Positions 34,606 through 47,960 of a DNA stretch of 64,000 nucleotides are shown one piece after another. The position numbers were made by a program, and so were the translations under genes. The first letter of the stretch is position 1. Every line of letters begins with the position of its first letter. Source of the DNA: Mycteria americana (taxonomy: Eukaryota > Chordata > Aves > Ciconiiformes > Ciconiidae); NCBI RefSeq assembly GCF_035582795.1, contig NC_134367.1, positions 2,606,501 through 2,670,500 of the forward strand. The letters run 5' to 3'. The notes under the pieces were generated by a model that was given only the letters and a program-made list of their open reading frames with translations, was not told the DNA's origin and made no database searches.

Positions 34606-35689
34606 ACAGTCCATTTAGTTTGTATTTGTCTACGCTGATGATCAATTTAAATACTGCTCCAAGAAGGTGTTAAGATTCCTGTACTTGGATGCTAGAGGGC
34701 CAGATTCATCTGGAGCCTGGAAGCTATGTCTAGTTTGCGGAAAACGGGTCCGTTTAACAGCAAATGGATGCATCTGTATCTTTGATAACAAGAGCTGATT
34801 GTTGGCTAAGTTAGCTAATAAAACCAGCAGTGAAGCATCTCCACCCTCTCTTTGCAATTACACTCTGTTTTATAAACTTGAGTTTATAACCTGGATTCAA
34901 AATTCGTTTTTTGTTAAAAATATTTTCTATTTAAATAGGTAAAAATATATAAATACCTTTTTCTTAAGCCTAAGCCATCTGATGTAATGCCTACATTTCT
35001 TGTAATCACTTAAACAGAACCTAGGCAATGTATTTTTACTGCCAATATCTCAAATACAGTCAAACTAGTGAAGTGATGGCAGTCACTCTTGGCTGAGCAC
35101 ATGGAACCAGAATCTGATGAAGTGGTAAACCAGCTTTTGACAGAAGTAGCCTCTTCTGCATGTGCATAGAGAATATTTTCTTCATTTCTGTATATTCAGA
35201 TAGTTCAGATCACAGACTATTTAATTCAAAACTGAGAAGTCATTTGGGAGCTGTAAATGCAGAAATGCTTGTTTTCCTCGCCTAACATAAGGTGGAAAAA
35301 AAGAACAATGAGGAAAGAGATTCACTAATACTGAAATCTTTCAGTGGAGGACACAGCGAGGTTCAATTCACTTAATAAAGATAATTCGTTTTCACTAAAG
35401 CATTTTAAAATGCAAACCATGTTTCCGTAACCCTTTTATGCGTCCAGCACATATGATGTATCGTTCAAGATTAATAAAACTGTAATACATAAAAGCTGGC
35501 ATTTTAAAATTGTTTTATAAACAGTCTGGCTAATAACCCAGGGTGGAAACTGAAACGCAGGTACACTGTTCAGGCCTTTGCCTTGCTAGAGTGTGAAGCT
35601 CCCTCCAGTCTTTTTTTTAGTTCAATGTAAGATGAAAGCCTCAAGGGGAGAAATAAGCTTTCCTAACCAGGGGCATCCAGTGACTTGCT

Positions 35690-35727
35690 GGGTGGTGTAG
35701 GGTGCTCTGGGTGGTGTAGGGTGCTCT
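35690..35727 (+). repeat. 19-bp perfect tandem duplication
   Basis: GGGTGGTGTAGGGTGCTCT occurs twice without a spacer (35,690-35,708 and 35,709-35,727). There is no mismatch, so the duplication is probably recent. Confidence 0.9.
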
Positions 35728-37849
35728 GAGGTGTCTATGAGGCAGGTTCAAGCCGCAAGTTATTTAAATGTCCCTCATAATTTACAGGTGTTTGACTAGT
35801 GAGCTGGCAGGTAAACAGAAGATGGTGAACATGAAGCCGACATGGCTGTCTCCTCTGCTTGTCCTTTTCCTTAAAGGACTTTGCTGCTGCCCAGTGCGTG
35901 GACTAAAGGCTGTAGGCACCTTGTTCCAGTTGGGATATTACAAGTCTTAAAATTGTGGTCCGATGGAGCTGCCTCACTTCAGCCCACACCAAGGCAACTC
36001 ACTTAACAGAAGGGTGGATTGAAAACCTTTCATTCTCCCTTGTGTTTCTGCTTTAGATGGCTCCTTGTCCAGCATGCTGGTTTTTGTGGATCCCTTGATA
36101 GATGGCTTGTATACATTGTGAGGAGAGAACTTTTCATGAAAGGCTGTGGATCCTGCAGCTGCAGCAGGATAGCTACAGATCCTGATTTATCTCGAAGATC
36201 TCTCTACTCTCTATTTTGCAAAATGCTGTGGGAAAAGTAGGCTGGAGAAGCCTTAGTTTTCTTCTGTCCCTCACACAATGCATTAGCTATGTGGGAGCAG
36301 AAATTAAGACAAGTGCATTTAGTTTTCAGTGCTGTCATCTTCACAGAAAGGGAGAAGAAAAGATAAATTGTGACTGTTGCAGACCTTGTCTGTTCTACTT
36401 CTTGCACATCAGAGCTGAATTCTGCTTCTTACCCCATGGATGACCAGCTAAAACAAAAAACTTCACCTCTTTAGACCCCTCCAAAGCTGCCTTCAAGGAG
36501 CTCCTTTACACTAATGAAGTCTAGTTAGTTTGCTAGTTGCTTTTCAGTGATTTCTAGAACTGTTGAAACAGAATGAGTTGATGAAGACTCTTGTGTATTT
36601 TGTGTGAGCTCAGATACTTGAATATGGAATAGAAGTAGTACTGAATATCTGCAATTTCCATTAAATTTCAGTGCCTTTAAGGGGTGAGTCCTTAAAACAA
36701 GATGTAACTAACATCAGAGGCAGTGGGAGTGCGCTCTGTTTGCTTTCATAAGAACTGAACTGGAACTATATTGAGGATATTTTCTTTTTTTGATTAACAG
36801 GAGATCACTGAGTTCTAGGTCCTTTCATACTTAAGAATAATTAATTCTCCATTGTTTTTGCTTTTGACAGACTTTTACTGTCAACCTTCCAAAGGAGACA
36901 TGGCCCTTCCTCCAATTATTTGATAAAACCATTTACTACGTGCAGCCTTCCCCCCACCCTTCATGGTAGAAAGCTGCTTCTGGTGTCTTCCTGGGTGCTG
37001 CTTCCCAACTCTGCTTTATGCTCTCTGTCTCTTACAAATAAAAACCTGCACAGTGTTGGGATTGTAACACTTTTATTTTCCTTGCCCACTCTTGAAAGAG
37101 TCCACAGCGCTAGCCTTGTAGTGAACAGCATGTGTTAAATGTCCTGCAAATAACTGAATAAAGAGGATGATCCTTCAGTTTTCTTGTAATGAGAGTTACT
37201 TCTGAGAAAAGACTGCCCACTCAGGGCCATACTGCCTTTGCAGTATTATCGGTACATTTTGGCTGCAAATGTGATTTCTTTTTTCTTAACTATTAAAGGG
37301 AGGGGTTGTGACTTCTGAGGTATTATTGTATGGAGACATTACTTGGGCAGAACTCCTAAACTCTCCTGCATTAATTTGGATGTGCTGGGTATGAGCTCTG
37401 TGCTCTTACAGCCACTAAGGAGAGTCTTGGACCATGACTGGCGTTCGCAGAAACCAGAGAAATTGCAAATAACGTGTCTGCTTGCCGAGTCTCTCTTGCC
37501 TGTTTTCCCTGCTCCTGTTGATGGATTTTCTTTCGTACCTGTTCCTATGCCATTTGCGGTCATAGTTCCCAATTATACACTTAGCTTAAAACCCATTTTA
37601 ACTAACTTGTCAGCTCTGGCCTTTAGTCAGCCACCTAGCAAAAGTGATTTAGCAATGTTCTCTCAGGTTTCTGGAGCCACCATGCCAAAAAGTATGGGCA
37701 TCCCTACCTCGCAGCTCTGAGACAGATTGTCTTCCTAGGAAGGCGTGTCTTTGTAGGCCAGTCATTACCCCAGCACCAACCTAAATCCAGGTGGATCATC
37801 ATATGCCTGCACATTTATTTTTAGAGCAAGTTGCACCAGAAAATTGCAT

Positions 37850-37910
37850 ATGCAGGGGGGTTAGACCTGACAAGCTTGAGCGGTGCTCTCCAACCTCCAC
37901 AATTCTGTGG
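37850..37910 (+). mobile_element. CR1 3'-end fragment
   Basis: GGGGGGTTAGACCTGACAAG, then GTGCTCTCCAACCTCCACAA, then TTCTGTGG corresponds to the CR1 3' UTR end (GGGGGTTGGACTAGATGATC, GGTCCCTTCCAACC, ATTCTGTGAT). The upstream part is not recognisable. Confidence 0.6.
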
Positions 37911-38367
37911 TATGTTCAAATGGGAAATTAATCGAATAGTTTTCATATAGATACATCCTTGTGCTTTTCATCTTGTCCCCCATTCTTTCTCTCTCCTTAT
38001 TTTTGAAAGGTGGACCTTTTAAAGCCTTTTATAATAGTTCTTAAAGACATACTACTCTCTCTGGATTTAACACCGTGGCTGGCTCAAGGGAGGGTTAGAA
38101 GCCAGTTGTTTAATTGGCGTTTTACATGGCAGACTTTGAAATTGTGAATTCAGTGAGGTTCCTGCTTTGCTGCTCTTCTTCTACAGAGCAGCAGTGGTGC
38201 ATGCACACAGTGCTTCTAAAAATAAGGGTGTATGTCGTGGAAGTATTGCTTGAAGCTAGGCTCTGATCTGCAATAACAGCAGAGCTACGCTAATTTGTAC
38301 CTGTGAATATAGGAAGCTATAAAATAAGATTTACTTAAGAGTTGCAAAACACAATATGGAGACTTAC

Positions 38368-38403
38368 TTTAACTGAACTTACTGAACAATAAGTTCAGTT
38401 AAA
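38368..38403. repeat. 14-bp perfect inverted repeat
   Basis: TTTAACTGAACTTA (38,368-38,381) and TAAGTTCAGTTAAA (38,390-38,403) are exact reverse complements separated by 8 nt (CTGAACAA). The spacer itself repeats part of the arm (CTGAAC). Confidence 0.9.
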
Positions 38404-41400
38404 ATCAGGTTTAATAAATGAATGGCTGTAGTGGTCAGATCAGAAGTTTGCCTTATCTCTGGCATGAGGCTAGGTAACTAGCAGTTGTGGAGGCTGAGGA
38501 AAGCCTATAAGAACAGGGCAAACATCTGATACCTCCCCAACATATACTTGCAGATATCCTCACTGGGTGCTTCAGGCGTTCGGATTATCTTTTGTATCCC
38601 ATCTTGCCCACTTAAAGAGGTCTAGGCATGTTGAATCCTTAACGGCCCATTTGTCTGACAAACTGCCACTGGGAGCTGTGTCCATTGCAGTGTTTTCCAC
38701 CTGTTTAATATCACTTACCTGGAGGCTAGGTAGCTTTTGTCAAGTGACGTGCTTTTTTTAGTTCCATTCCTAGTGAGCCAATGTCCTTAATTTATAAATT
38801 CAGTCACCATTTTTTTGTTCGTTTGTTTCATTCCTTTTTTCCTGGCATCCCTGTTCAGTCCTGTCCTATGCCACTTAAGGCATGAGCAAATACCGTCTTT
38901 TAAATTCTGGGTGCAGGACAGTAAACTACTATCCCTCCCCCCCGCAGTTACTATCCTCACCGATCTGTTGACAGAGCTGCTCGTTTAAGAACTCTCTCTC
39001 ATTTGGTTGAGATGAAATTGGTTGGGACAACATGGACCTGTACCTAACTTCATGCTTGATCTAGCCTGAATAGTTTTGCTGAAGGTGATTTGGGGAGCGC
39101 CCACGAGGTACTGTGCCAGCAGGACTCTGCAAGTGCTCTCTCCTGGCAGGGAGGTGAGGCAGGGCATGCACGGGTTAGCTTCCTACTGACATACCTCCAT
39201 CCAGAAAAATACCTCTCTCTGTGTCCAGAGTAGCATGAACATTGCAGAACGAGGGTAACAAATGATTTCTCCCCATTTTTAGGTCATCTACAAACATCTA
39301 TAGGACTATCAAGTTACTGTTTAACTCCAGCTCTGTGTACTCTTCATGCGTAAGGACCAAGTCTGCTGTCATTTAGAAAATGAAGGTTTTTTTCGTGACT
39401 TGTCAGTACCTTTTTGGTGTGGTATGATTGCTATTTGGCTGTCACTTCTCTAACTTGTAAAGCTGTCTCCAGTGTATGCAGTTTTATATCCCATTAGCTC
39501 GCTCTTCCTCATGCTCATCATATTGCACTGCAATCAACTGTCCTCTTTTCTGCCCCCTAATGCTGTTGGATCTCTCTCTTCTAATACAGTGTTTTCTAAA
39601 AACCTTCTTCCTATAAAATGCCACTGTGTGAGACTTTCCTTGGCTACAGTGATCTTTAAGTCTTGAACAAGGAAATTCACTTTTTTTTTTCCTAGATACG
39701 TATTTGATAGCCTGACCTTTTCGGAGCCTGACTGCCTCCTAGTTTACCTAAAATGTTATTTTTTTGTAGGATATGTGTGAACATACTGTTTCAAATGCTG
39801 TACAACAGTGCTAATTCTTTAATTGAGGGGGGAAAGGAGCTGGAAACAGCACTGTAAATGAAGTGCCCGTGAGTTGCATCATTGAAAGCACAAGGGTTAA
39901 TATTTTTCTGCAGCTGTTAATCTGTTTCCTGCCTTTATTTTAATGTATGCATATAAAAAGATTTTGGTTTCTTTGTCCCTTTGCACTTGAACTAGAAACT
40001 GTAATCTATTTGTGGTGCATAGTAGAAAAGTATTTTTTTTTAGTACTTTTGGTTTAACAGTTTCTCTGTAGAGGAGGAAAAAACAGATTGAGACATCCTT
40101 CCAGTGAAATATAAAATGAGAGGACCGCAATATCTGAACTTAGTGTTGTCTCCACTAATAGGAACAAAGCTGACAAAATAGATTGAAAGGTTCCTTACCC
40201 TCTCTGTTTTGGAGAGAGCAAGGGAAAGCGGTAGGCTGAAGAGAATAATCTGCAAATAAATGGCTGTGAATGACATTTGCATTTCTCCTTGCAAGAATTT
40301 GGTTCTTGCAGTTCTAATAGGAATGGGTTGGAAAAGGGTTTTCTTAACCTGAAATGAGTAGCATGCTTAAATTTCATTGCTGCTGCTGACTTCTATCCAA
40401 AGATTTCTGTTTTACAGCTGTTATTAAAAATTTATGGGGCAACTTGAGATCAAAGCAAATATATATTCTCTTTATTATGTAAACTTGGGGTTTGTGCAAC
40501 ATATGCATTGCATCCATACCCTTTATGCAGGAATTCTTGTTCTAGTGAAGGCAAACAGCCGTTACATTGTGCAGTTAGACCCGAGATGTGGAAAAACAGG
40601 GTTATATCCCAGTGATTAATGGGGGTCTGATTCTCTGTCTTCTTTCCTTATCTCCCAAGTAACGTCTTCTGAAAGGGAAGCTCTCTCCTGAGGTGCTGTA
40701 CTTACCTGTTTCCTAGTTGAAAACTTCTCTACTGTGCTTCATACGGAGGTTTTTTCACACTTTTTTTGTGTTCCACATAACCTAGGTTTCCCACTGGTGT
40801 GCTGAAAGACTACCTTGGACTACCTTTCACTTCTTAAGGCCTAGACCTGAAAATTTATAGAGATACTTAACCTTATGTGACGGTTCATAGTCTCACAATT
40901 AGGGCTTTTGACTGCAAGCAGTTTCCAGGAAGGGGATGGTCTGCCTTTCATGCGTTTGTTCGTCACGAGAACAAGGCAGCCCTCACTCCAAGTATTACGG
41001 AAACGGGCTCCTGATAAATGCCTTCTGTTCATTCATATTTCTTTGAATAACTTCTTGTCCTCCATTCCCACCTTGCTGCATATGAAAGCAAGCTGTCAAT
41101 ATTGGCATCTTTTATCAAATTTTTAGGGTGTTTTTTTAATGTGTCAGCTTTGAGAATCTACATGTTATCTAACAATCTCAAGTTTTGCCGGGACTGAAGA
41201 TTTCACTTTTGCAGTGAAAATCTTGCAGGCGTGAACCCTGATGATCCAGTTTGAGACAACAACTTGAAAACCTAGACTTGCGTGGTTTCTGAACTTGTAT
41301 TCAGGCATCTCTTTGAGATCATACATGCCAGTTCTTCCTTGCTTTGTATTCCACTTCCGACCTGTCCTGTGGCTCCAGCTAGCTGGTGGTTTCTGAGCTC

Positions 41401-43032
41401 TTACATGACCTGTTGCTTTTGCACTTGATGGTATTTGTGTATGCAGTCCTGGGTGTAACTTCGTCCTTGGTGTGCTGTTACTTTAAAGCACTGATGAAAA
41501 GACTGGTAGAATGAGGGAGGGAGGGAAGGCAAAAATCGGAAAAGCTGCTAGATCTTAAAGATTACTCAGCCTGGTTTAAATAGCAAGCAAAGATACAAGT
41601 ATTCTTTTCTACACAGCGTGTTTTCTTCCATTCTGCTGTTGCAAAGCTGTTTCTCCAGGGGACGATTTCAAGCTCCATAAGACTGTGTTCTTATATTAGT
41701 GTCAGGACACAGGCTAAGATTATTTGTGTGAATATGTAGAAACAGTTACATTACCTGGGGTTACTTTCATGCTTTCTCGCTTGGTGGAATTATGGCCTCG
41801 TATTTCACGATTGCTTATCTATTACTCTGTTTATACAGATCTGTATTTACAAACTCATAGCAGGGAACTCTTGTGTATGAGCTTCCATCTAAGCAAAAGA
41901 GAAGTCAGTGTAAATGATAGAGACTTCCTAGCCTGTGTAGATGATAAAACTAGTCCTATTTATAAATATTATGAAGAATATACGATAGTATTCTCACGAG
42001 GGGTACAGTCAGACCCAAGATTGCTACAATTATTTAGTTGGTTAGTGTTGTGGGGTTTTTTTTAATTTGAAGAGTATATTCCCCCATGCCTGTAAACGGC
42101 TTCCTGCACCCTTCTAATGCACAAAGACTTGTTTCAGTTTTGCTGCAAGGAAAGAAGTGATATGAGCAACCTGAAAGATGGGAGCACCTCCTAAAACAGA
42201 TCAACCCCCGGCACAGTCTTTTATCGTAGACCTGTTTTCTACCATCAGCCACTCATCCTCTCTCCTTTCCTCTCTGCTGGGGGTTTTCGCCTCCTCTGCT
42301 GTGCTGGCTTGACTGCTTGCATAAGTAGGCTCAAAAAAGGGTTGTAAAACTGTGATGGGGACGGGGGGAGCAAGGGAAACTGGTAGAAATGGTAATTTAT
42401 TCTTTTACTTTTTCTGCTCTTTTCCAAATTGATTACCAGTTGTACTTACGAAGCACCATTTACAACACAGATCAAAAACCTTGGAGGTCTTGTTTACATC
42501 TGTATCAAACAGCAAGTTTCCGTATCGGTGTTAGTGACTTGCTGACTCTTGGTTGTCTGTAAGATATTAGAGGGGGGTCCCTGAAATAGTTGCAGCAAAA
42601 GTTAATGCTCTACTTATGGGCACGTTCTCAAGTGCTGTCGGTGCTTGCTGGCATTGTCCGAGAAGTAAAAGCTGAAGGGATGCAGGTTTTTTATCAATAT
42701 TTTTAAATAAGAAAATGTTTTATGGAAAAGGTTAGTGGTTTTATGACTCTGCCACTTCCATGTGTCTTAGTGTTAGTGGGATACAGGGTGGCCCATGGAG
42801 TTGTTTCAAAAAGGTTGGACTTTTTTAAGGTTAAAAAATGTGATCTTCTTGGCCTTAAGCAAAGGGAAGCAGCTGTGTACAGCACGCAGGTTGCACGGCA
42901 CATCCTAGGTGGTTAACAGACCTCTTTGCCTTCATCCTACTTCATTGGACTATCTGTAAAGTTGATGTGCTTTGCCACCGTCTGGGGTTGTAATGACAAT
43001 TAATAGTTTTCAGTGTGCTCTGGTGATGGAAA

Positions 43033-43054
43033 TGTGTGTGTATATATATATGTG
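43033..43054 (+). repeat. TG/TA microsatellite
   Basis: (TG)4 followed by (TA)5 and (TG)2, a short compound dinucleotide repeat. Confidence 0.85.
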
Positions 43055-45557
43055 ACATAACTGAAAATGTGTATTCATTTATTGAATAGCATTCGATATG
43101 AGATCAGAGTTTTCATTTATGGGGACACTTTTTATCTCACCCCATCAAAAGCAGAGAGAGAGGGGCAAGAGGCAGGCGTGGATCAAGGAGAGCAGGTAGA
43201 CGTTGATCTGAGCAGGTGGAAGATGGAGAATAATGCAAGCGAATATACTGGGGGGACTGGATGTGGTCCTTCGTAGTTGTAGGCAGCGGGGCCCATGGTA
43301 ATTGTGCTCCAGCAGCCTGGAACTGTAGCAAAGTGGACGGCAGAGGTGATAAGCAGTGGATGGGGAGGTGGTTGGGGGTTTATTAGGAAGGATTTTGCCC
43401 CTGAGAGGGGTTTAACTTCTGAGCTATCAAAGTGTGGTTAGTAGGTCGCCTGACAAGCAAGAGAAAATGAGGAAAACCAAGAAATCTTGTTTTCTAGCAT
43501 CCACTGTCCTGTTGTTTCCCTAGTAATGATTTCTTGGGGACAGTTTTTTTTCTTTTTGCTGAATAGTGGACTTGCAGATCCAGGCAGCTGAGGGAAAATA
43601 AGAGTGTTGCTCTTACTTGGAACATCTTGGAAAGGAAACAGTCTTAAAGGCAACAATAAATGCTCTGGTATAATGCAAACTAAACCATACTTAAGTCTAT
43701 ATCCATCACTCTGATATACTGAAATCCCAATCTGCTGATTTGATGTCAGGATGATGAATTATGACCCTTTTTTATTATTTATTTTAAGGTTTAGTTGCAG
43801 ACTTTATAAAAACATAGTGTGTCTGGCTCTGGTTGTAAGGTTTATTAAATGGCTGGGAGAAGATTTTAGATTTGGAGCACAAGTGGTGGTTTGTTTTCAT
43901 ATCCTTATACACACACAAATGCATTTGCAAGTCCATACAATTTATGTTTGTTTACGTATGTAATTTTCAATGGGCAAAATTACAACCAGGTATAAATCAC
44001 ATTTAGTTACATGCATGGCAGTAGTTAGAGGTCAATTCATGGGTGTCGCCTTGGTGTGCTTAGGAGAGTTCCTACATGTGGAGAGTCAAGTCTCAGCTGA
44101 TAGGGAACCAATTTAAGATGAAATGGTGTAAGGCACTCAGTGACACTCAGGTTGTGCAGATTTCTTTAAATTGCTATGAGGTGTGGTTTAATCCTTCCAG
44201 TTTGGGTAGGCAAGGCCATTGGGGAACATCCCTGAAAATACTGTGCACGTGCATGGCTTCGCATAGCAAACACTGCTCCGCGGCAGCGCTCCTGGACCAC
44301 TCCGGGTTGTTCAGACCCCATTGACTGCGTTGTGGCCCAGCAAACATGGCTCTTGCAACACAAAGCTGCAATGTTTATCTGTGTAAGAGTGTAGGATCTG
44401 CTGCTTCCTATTTAATCAGGTATGGATGGAAAGGTTGCATGTTACTGGTCCTTTGTTTTAAAATAAAACTCTCCAAACCAGCTGTTTAGCCAAAGTTCAA
44501 GTTGTTCGTCCACTTTCTGTTTGCCAGTGTGGTTGCTGGACAGATTTGGTGCTCAGGGTGTTTGTTGGCTCGTGGTAGTGTTGACAGCTTACCTTGATGT
44601 CTGTTCAGGTCTGATATGAAATGCCATCTTCCTCATTTGGACTAAAACCTTCTCTACTTCTTGTCAGTGAGTAAATCTTTACCTAGAAGTTCTGACGTTG
44701 CTTTTGCTGCTTCCTACAATGGGCGTGACCAACTTTTGCCTGCTCAAAGCACAGTTCATAAACAACTTATTACACCTGTTTGAGCGTTGCCTTTATATCC
44801 CGTGTGATATGAAACTGATAGCCCCAGCCCCTTCAAGTTTGCATTTGTAGAAGGTAGAAGCAAAGGTGGTGGTTTGTTTTTAATTTGCGTGTTTCTCCCT
44901 AAAGGATGGGTGCATTTATCTGCTTGCATTTCATGTTTTTAACATTCACAAACTCTTGGTCTAAACAGCCAAATCCGGTCCAGAGACTTTAAATCTAGTC
45001 AGCTCAAACCACAGGCAGCACTCCTTTCTCCAAATACAGGCCGGACCTTGTACTTGAGTGTTGCCCCTTGGCTCCTGCTCATAGAATTGTGGTGGTGGCA
45101 ATGCTTTCTAGGTAGCTTATCATTGGGTGTCCACAAAGACTAGCTTTGGCCTCTTAGAAGAGAGAGAGATGTTTCTCCAGGGAGCAACTCACAGGATCTG
45201 CAAGTTACGCTCCTGTTTTGAATTGCCTGTAGAGGACTTCTGTCTCCGTCAACTGGAAGAGGAGCCTAAGGAAACTGTTCTCTTGTCTCTGCTCTTGCTA
45301 ACCCACCCAGAACGGGCGCTGACTAAACAGCTCAAATGCCTCTGGTCTTTCCGTTGTCTTCTCCCAGAACTTCCTTTGCTCCCCTTCCCTTAGCTGCTTA
45401 GGGCAGGAATAGGACTGCCTCCCGGATGGGGAAAAGATCCATTAGATACATCCCAGAAGTTCTTTTGCCTCTGATAAATGCATCATATAGATGCCGTATT
45501 AACCTAAATATGGCTTCAGAGGGTGGTTGGTTGTATGTGTCGATCGTCAAAGTTGTG

Positions 45558-45620
45558 GATCGATTTAAATCAAAGTGGTTTAAATAGCAGGCAGGAAACT
45601 TTGGTTTGAATAATTGATCT
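45558..45620. repeat. GATTTAAATC-type palindromic repeat fragment
   Basis: GATCGATTTAAATCAAAGTG and GTTTAAATAG are followed by GGTTTGAATAATTGATC. It shares its vocabulary with 49,385-49,500 and probably belongs to the same old interspersed family, which I cannot name. Confidence 0.45.
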
Positions 45621-47699
45621 TTAGTTTTGTTTTGCACATGTATTTCTTAGGTTCTGCTGATAACTTTATAGTTTTCTGGCAGGTGTCAAGAAGTAACCTA
45701 AGCAGTTACATTACTTGCTATACATTTATTACATGCTGAATTAGAAAATTGTTAATTCTCTGCATATTTCCCAGCTGATTCTTATTTACAAATCATGTCA
45801 AGCTACATTTGGGTGGAAACTGGAATTCAGTTGAAAGTGCAGTTTTACTTGACATTAAGGCTGTGTTACACTTATGTCAAAATGCAGGTTTTCTTTTAAA
45901 ATACACTTATTAAATACAGTGAGTCTTGCCTGGATAAGGTAAATTTCACTTAATTTCTGGTTACCTTGCCCTTCAAAAACATAAAGCTGGCAGAGCTCAT
46001 CAACTTACCTTATTTTTTTTCCTCATTTAAAAGCAAGAAACTGTTTTTCCTGCTTTCTGAATTCCCAGCTGATTTCTCGACTTTGAAAGCAGTAGTCATT
46101 GAACTGAGCTAAATAAGCAAAGTAAAAAGAAAATGCTTGTTCTTTTGTACTTGCAGACAAGGATACTGCTTGAAAGATGGGTTGGCACTTAATCAGGCAC
46201 TAGTTCCCAGCACTTACCGAGTGACTTCCACTAGTTCACTGGCTTGGTATGCTTTTTCCCTTGGAAAATTTTTGCTAAATGTGCATCTTACTCATTTTGC
46301 TAATTTGAATTATTTTAAATGGGAAAGTAATTTTAAAGCTTTTATTTTTAATCTGCATGACTCTGCAGCGATGCAGATGCACCTTTGCTTGTGAGTATTG
46401 CAGCTGTGTTTGTGAAATCAAGGGCATGTGTAACGGCAGACCCAGCCCTGTCGATATCCTGTAGCTGAATGCAAGATTGACAGGGCGTGCTCCCACCCGT
46501 CTCTCTTCTGCTGGCTGGGGATCTCGTGTACACGCAGCCCAGCACTACGGTGTCTCTTTTGCTCTGGGGCCTCGTGTCCCAAATTATCCACTCGTCCGTG
46601 ATCAGCCTTTCAGTGGTACGTGGGGCCAGGGACAAGGAAAGAGGTGAGGCCGTCCTGGAGCAACAGAGGGGAAATGTCCCTCTGTTAGAGACTCATGCTC
46701 AGAGTATTGTCCAGCTTTGAGTCCAGTCTAGGGACGTTTTCTTGGGGGGAAAACCCCATACCTGAGAGTGTGTATTCACGACCTGCAAGTCTGGACTCAG
46801 AAAAGAAGTGACCACAAGTAACGTGCTTAAGAGTGAGCTCTTCTCTTAAGATAATGCCTATGTGAAGTCCTTCAGCTGTTTAAATGATAGGCTTTAGATT
46901 AGCTTTTTTGTTGTGCCTGCCCCCAAGTTTTTAGGATGAGTCTCTGGAAGATTGTTGGAAAGGAACTGCTTAAATAGCTTCTGTTGAAGGATGTACATCC
47001 ATGGCAGGATGCTCGCTGTGTAACAGGGCTCCCTGCCGGCTATTTTGAGCTTGTTTATCTTTTTAGATAATGCTTGCCCTGGCATCATTGATAGTACTCC
47101 TTTAACTTTTAAAGGCTTTAAATGCAAGTTAAACATAGACCATCTACTAAATCCTTCTTTCAAGCTCACGTGAGATGTTAAAGATGGCAGCAGTATGTCC
47201 TTTTACTGACAAAGCAGTGGGTCTTGAGCGGATGGCAGAGCCGCAGTCTGTAAATGCTATAATTGGAATTAGCGTATAGAAGAATAAGGAATGGTTTGAA
47301 CTCCACTGAAGGCAAGACAGGAAAGTTGCCCTGCAATCGCTAGAGCAGGAGCTCAGTTTGCAAAATGAGCATTCTCAGCAGATGCAACTTCTGTGCAGTA
47401 GTTAAAAATAAACTGTGAGGAGTTAAAAAAAAAAAAGTTGGGAAACAAATCTGGGCCGCAGTTTATGGCAACTCTACTTTTCTGAGTGTGTTGGGGAATG
47501 AATTTCTGAGATCTTGAAGCAGGAAATGTCTATATGCAGCCATAACAGCTTCTTTTCCTCTCCTTTCGGGATGTTAACTTTTCCTATTCCTTAGGTCTGG
47601 ACTGTTTGCTCTCCTGAAATGAGCTAAACTCCCATCTGCTGATTAAAAATGAGAAAAATGGTATTTTGCTACATACAGGGATTTGGGGTAGGGGTTTTT

Positions 47700-47960
47700 T
47701 GTTGGTTTGTCCAGCTAGGGTATTTTAGGACTTGGCATAATAATATAATATTTATAAAGTTTGTCTTTTTTATTCAATCTTGGAACAAATAAATGCCTTT
47801 AGTATGATCTGAGTTTTGTCATCTAAAAATGTTGTCTTTTCTGATTGCATATTTTATTTTATTTACTAATTAGTGATAAATGCATAGATTATAAATACAT
47901 GGATTTAGATAAAACTCTCCTTTAATAAAATGTAGAGTATTTGGTTTTCATTCCTTCCTT
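47700..47960. other. AT-rich block, possible conserved non-coding element
   Basis: This is a strongly AT-rich stretch with the palindromic homeodomain-type site ACTAATTAGTGA at 47,865-47,876, and nearby TTTATT and GATTATAAATA words. It has no repeat resemblance that I can see. Conservation cannot be judged from one sequence. Confidence 0.3.

Larger units (their letters stand above)
32871..37849 (+). other. HMBOX1: Presumed HMBOX1 intron 1, second segment
   Basis: No supportable exon. Simple sequence includes a G/T-rich tract ending in T22 (33,651-33,745). An old repeat fragment lies at 34,525-34,605 and a 19-bp tandem duplication at 35,690-35,727. Open frames such as 33,118-33,495 and 37,343-37,720 (both 125 codons) have no recognisable family. 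Confidence 0.6.

Noticed and set aside
45398..45637. 79-codon minus-strand open frame overlapping a repeat fragment
   Set aside because: No known family; the overlap with GATTTAAATC-type repeat sequence explains the stretch better than coding.
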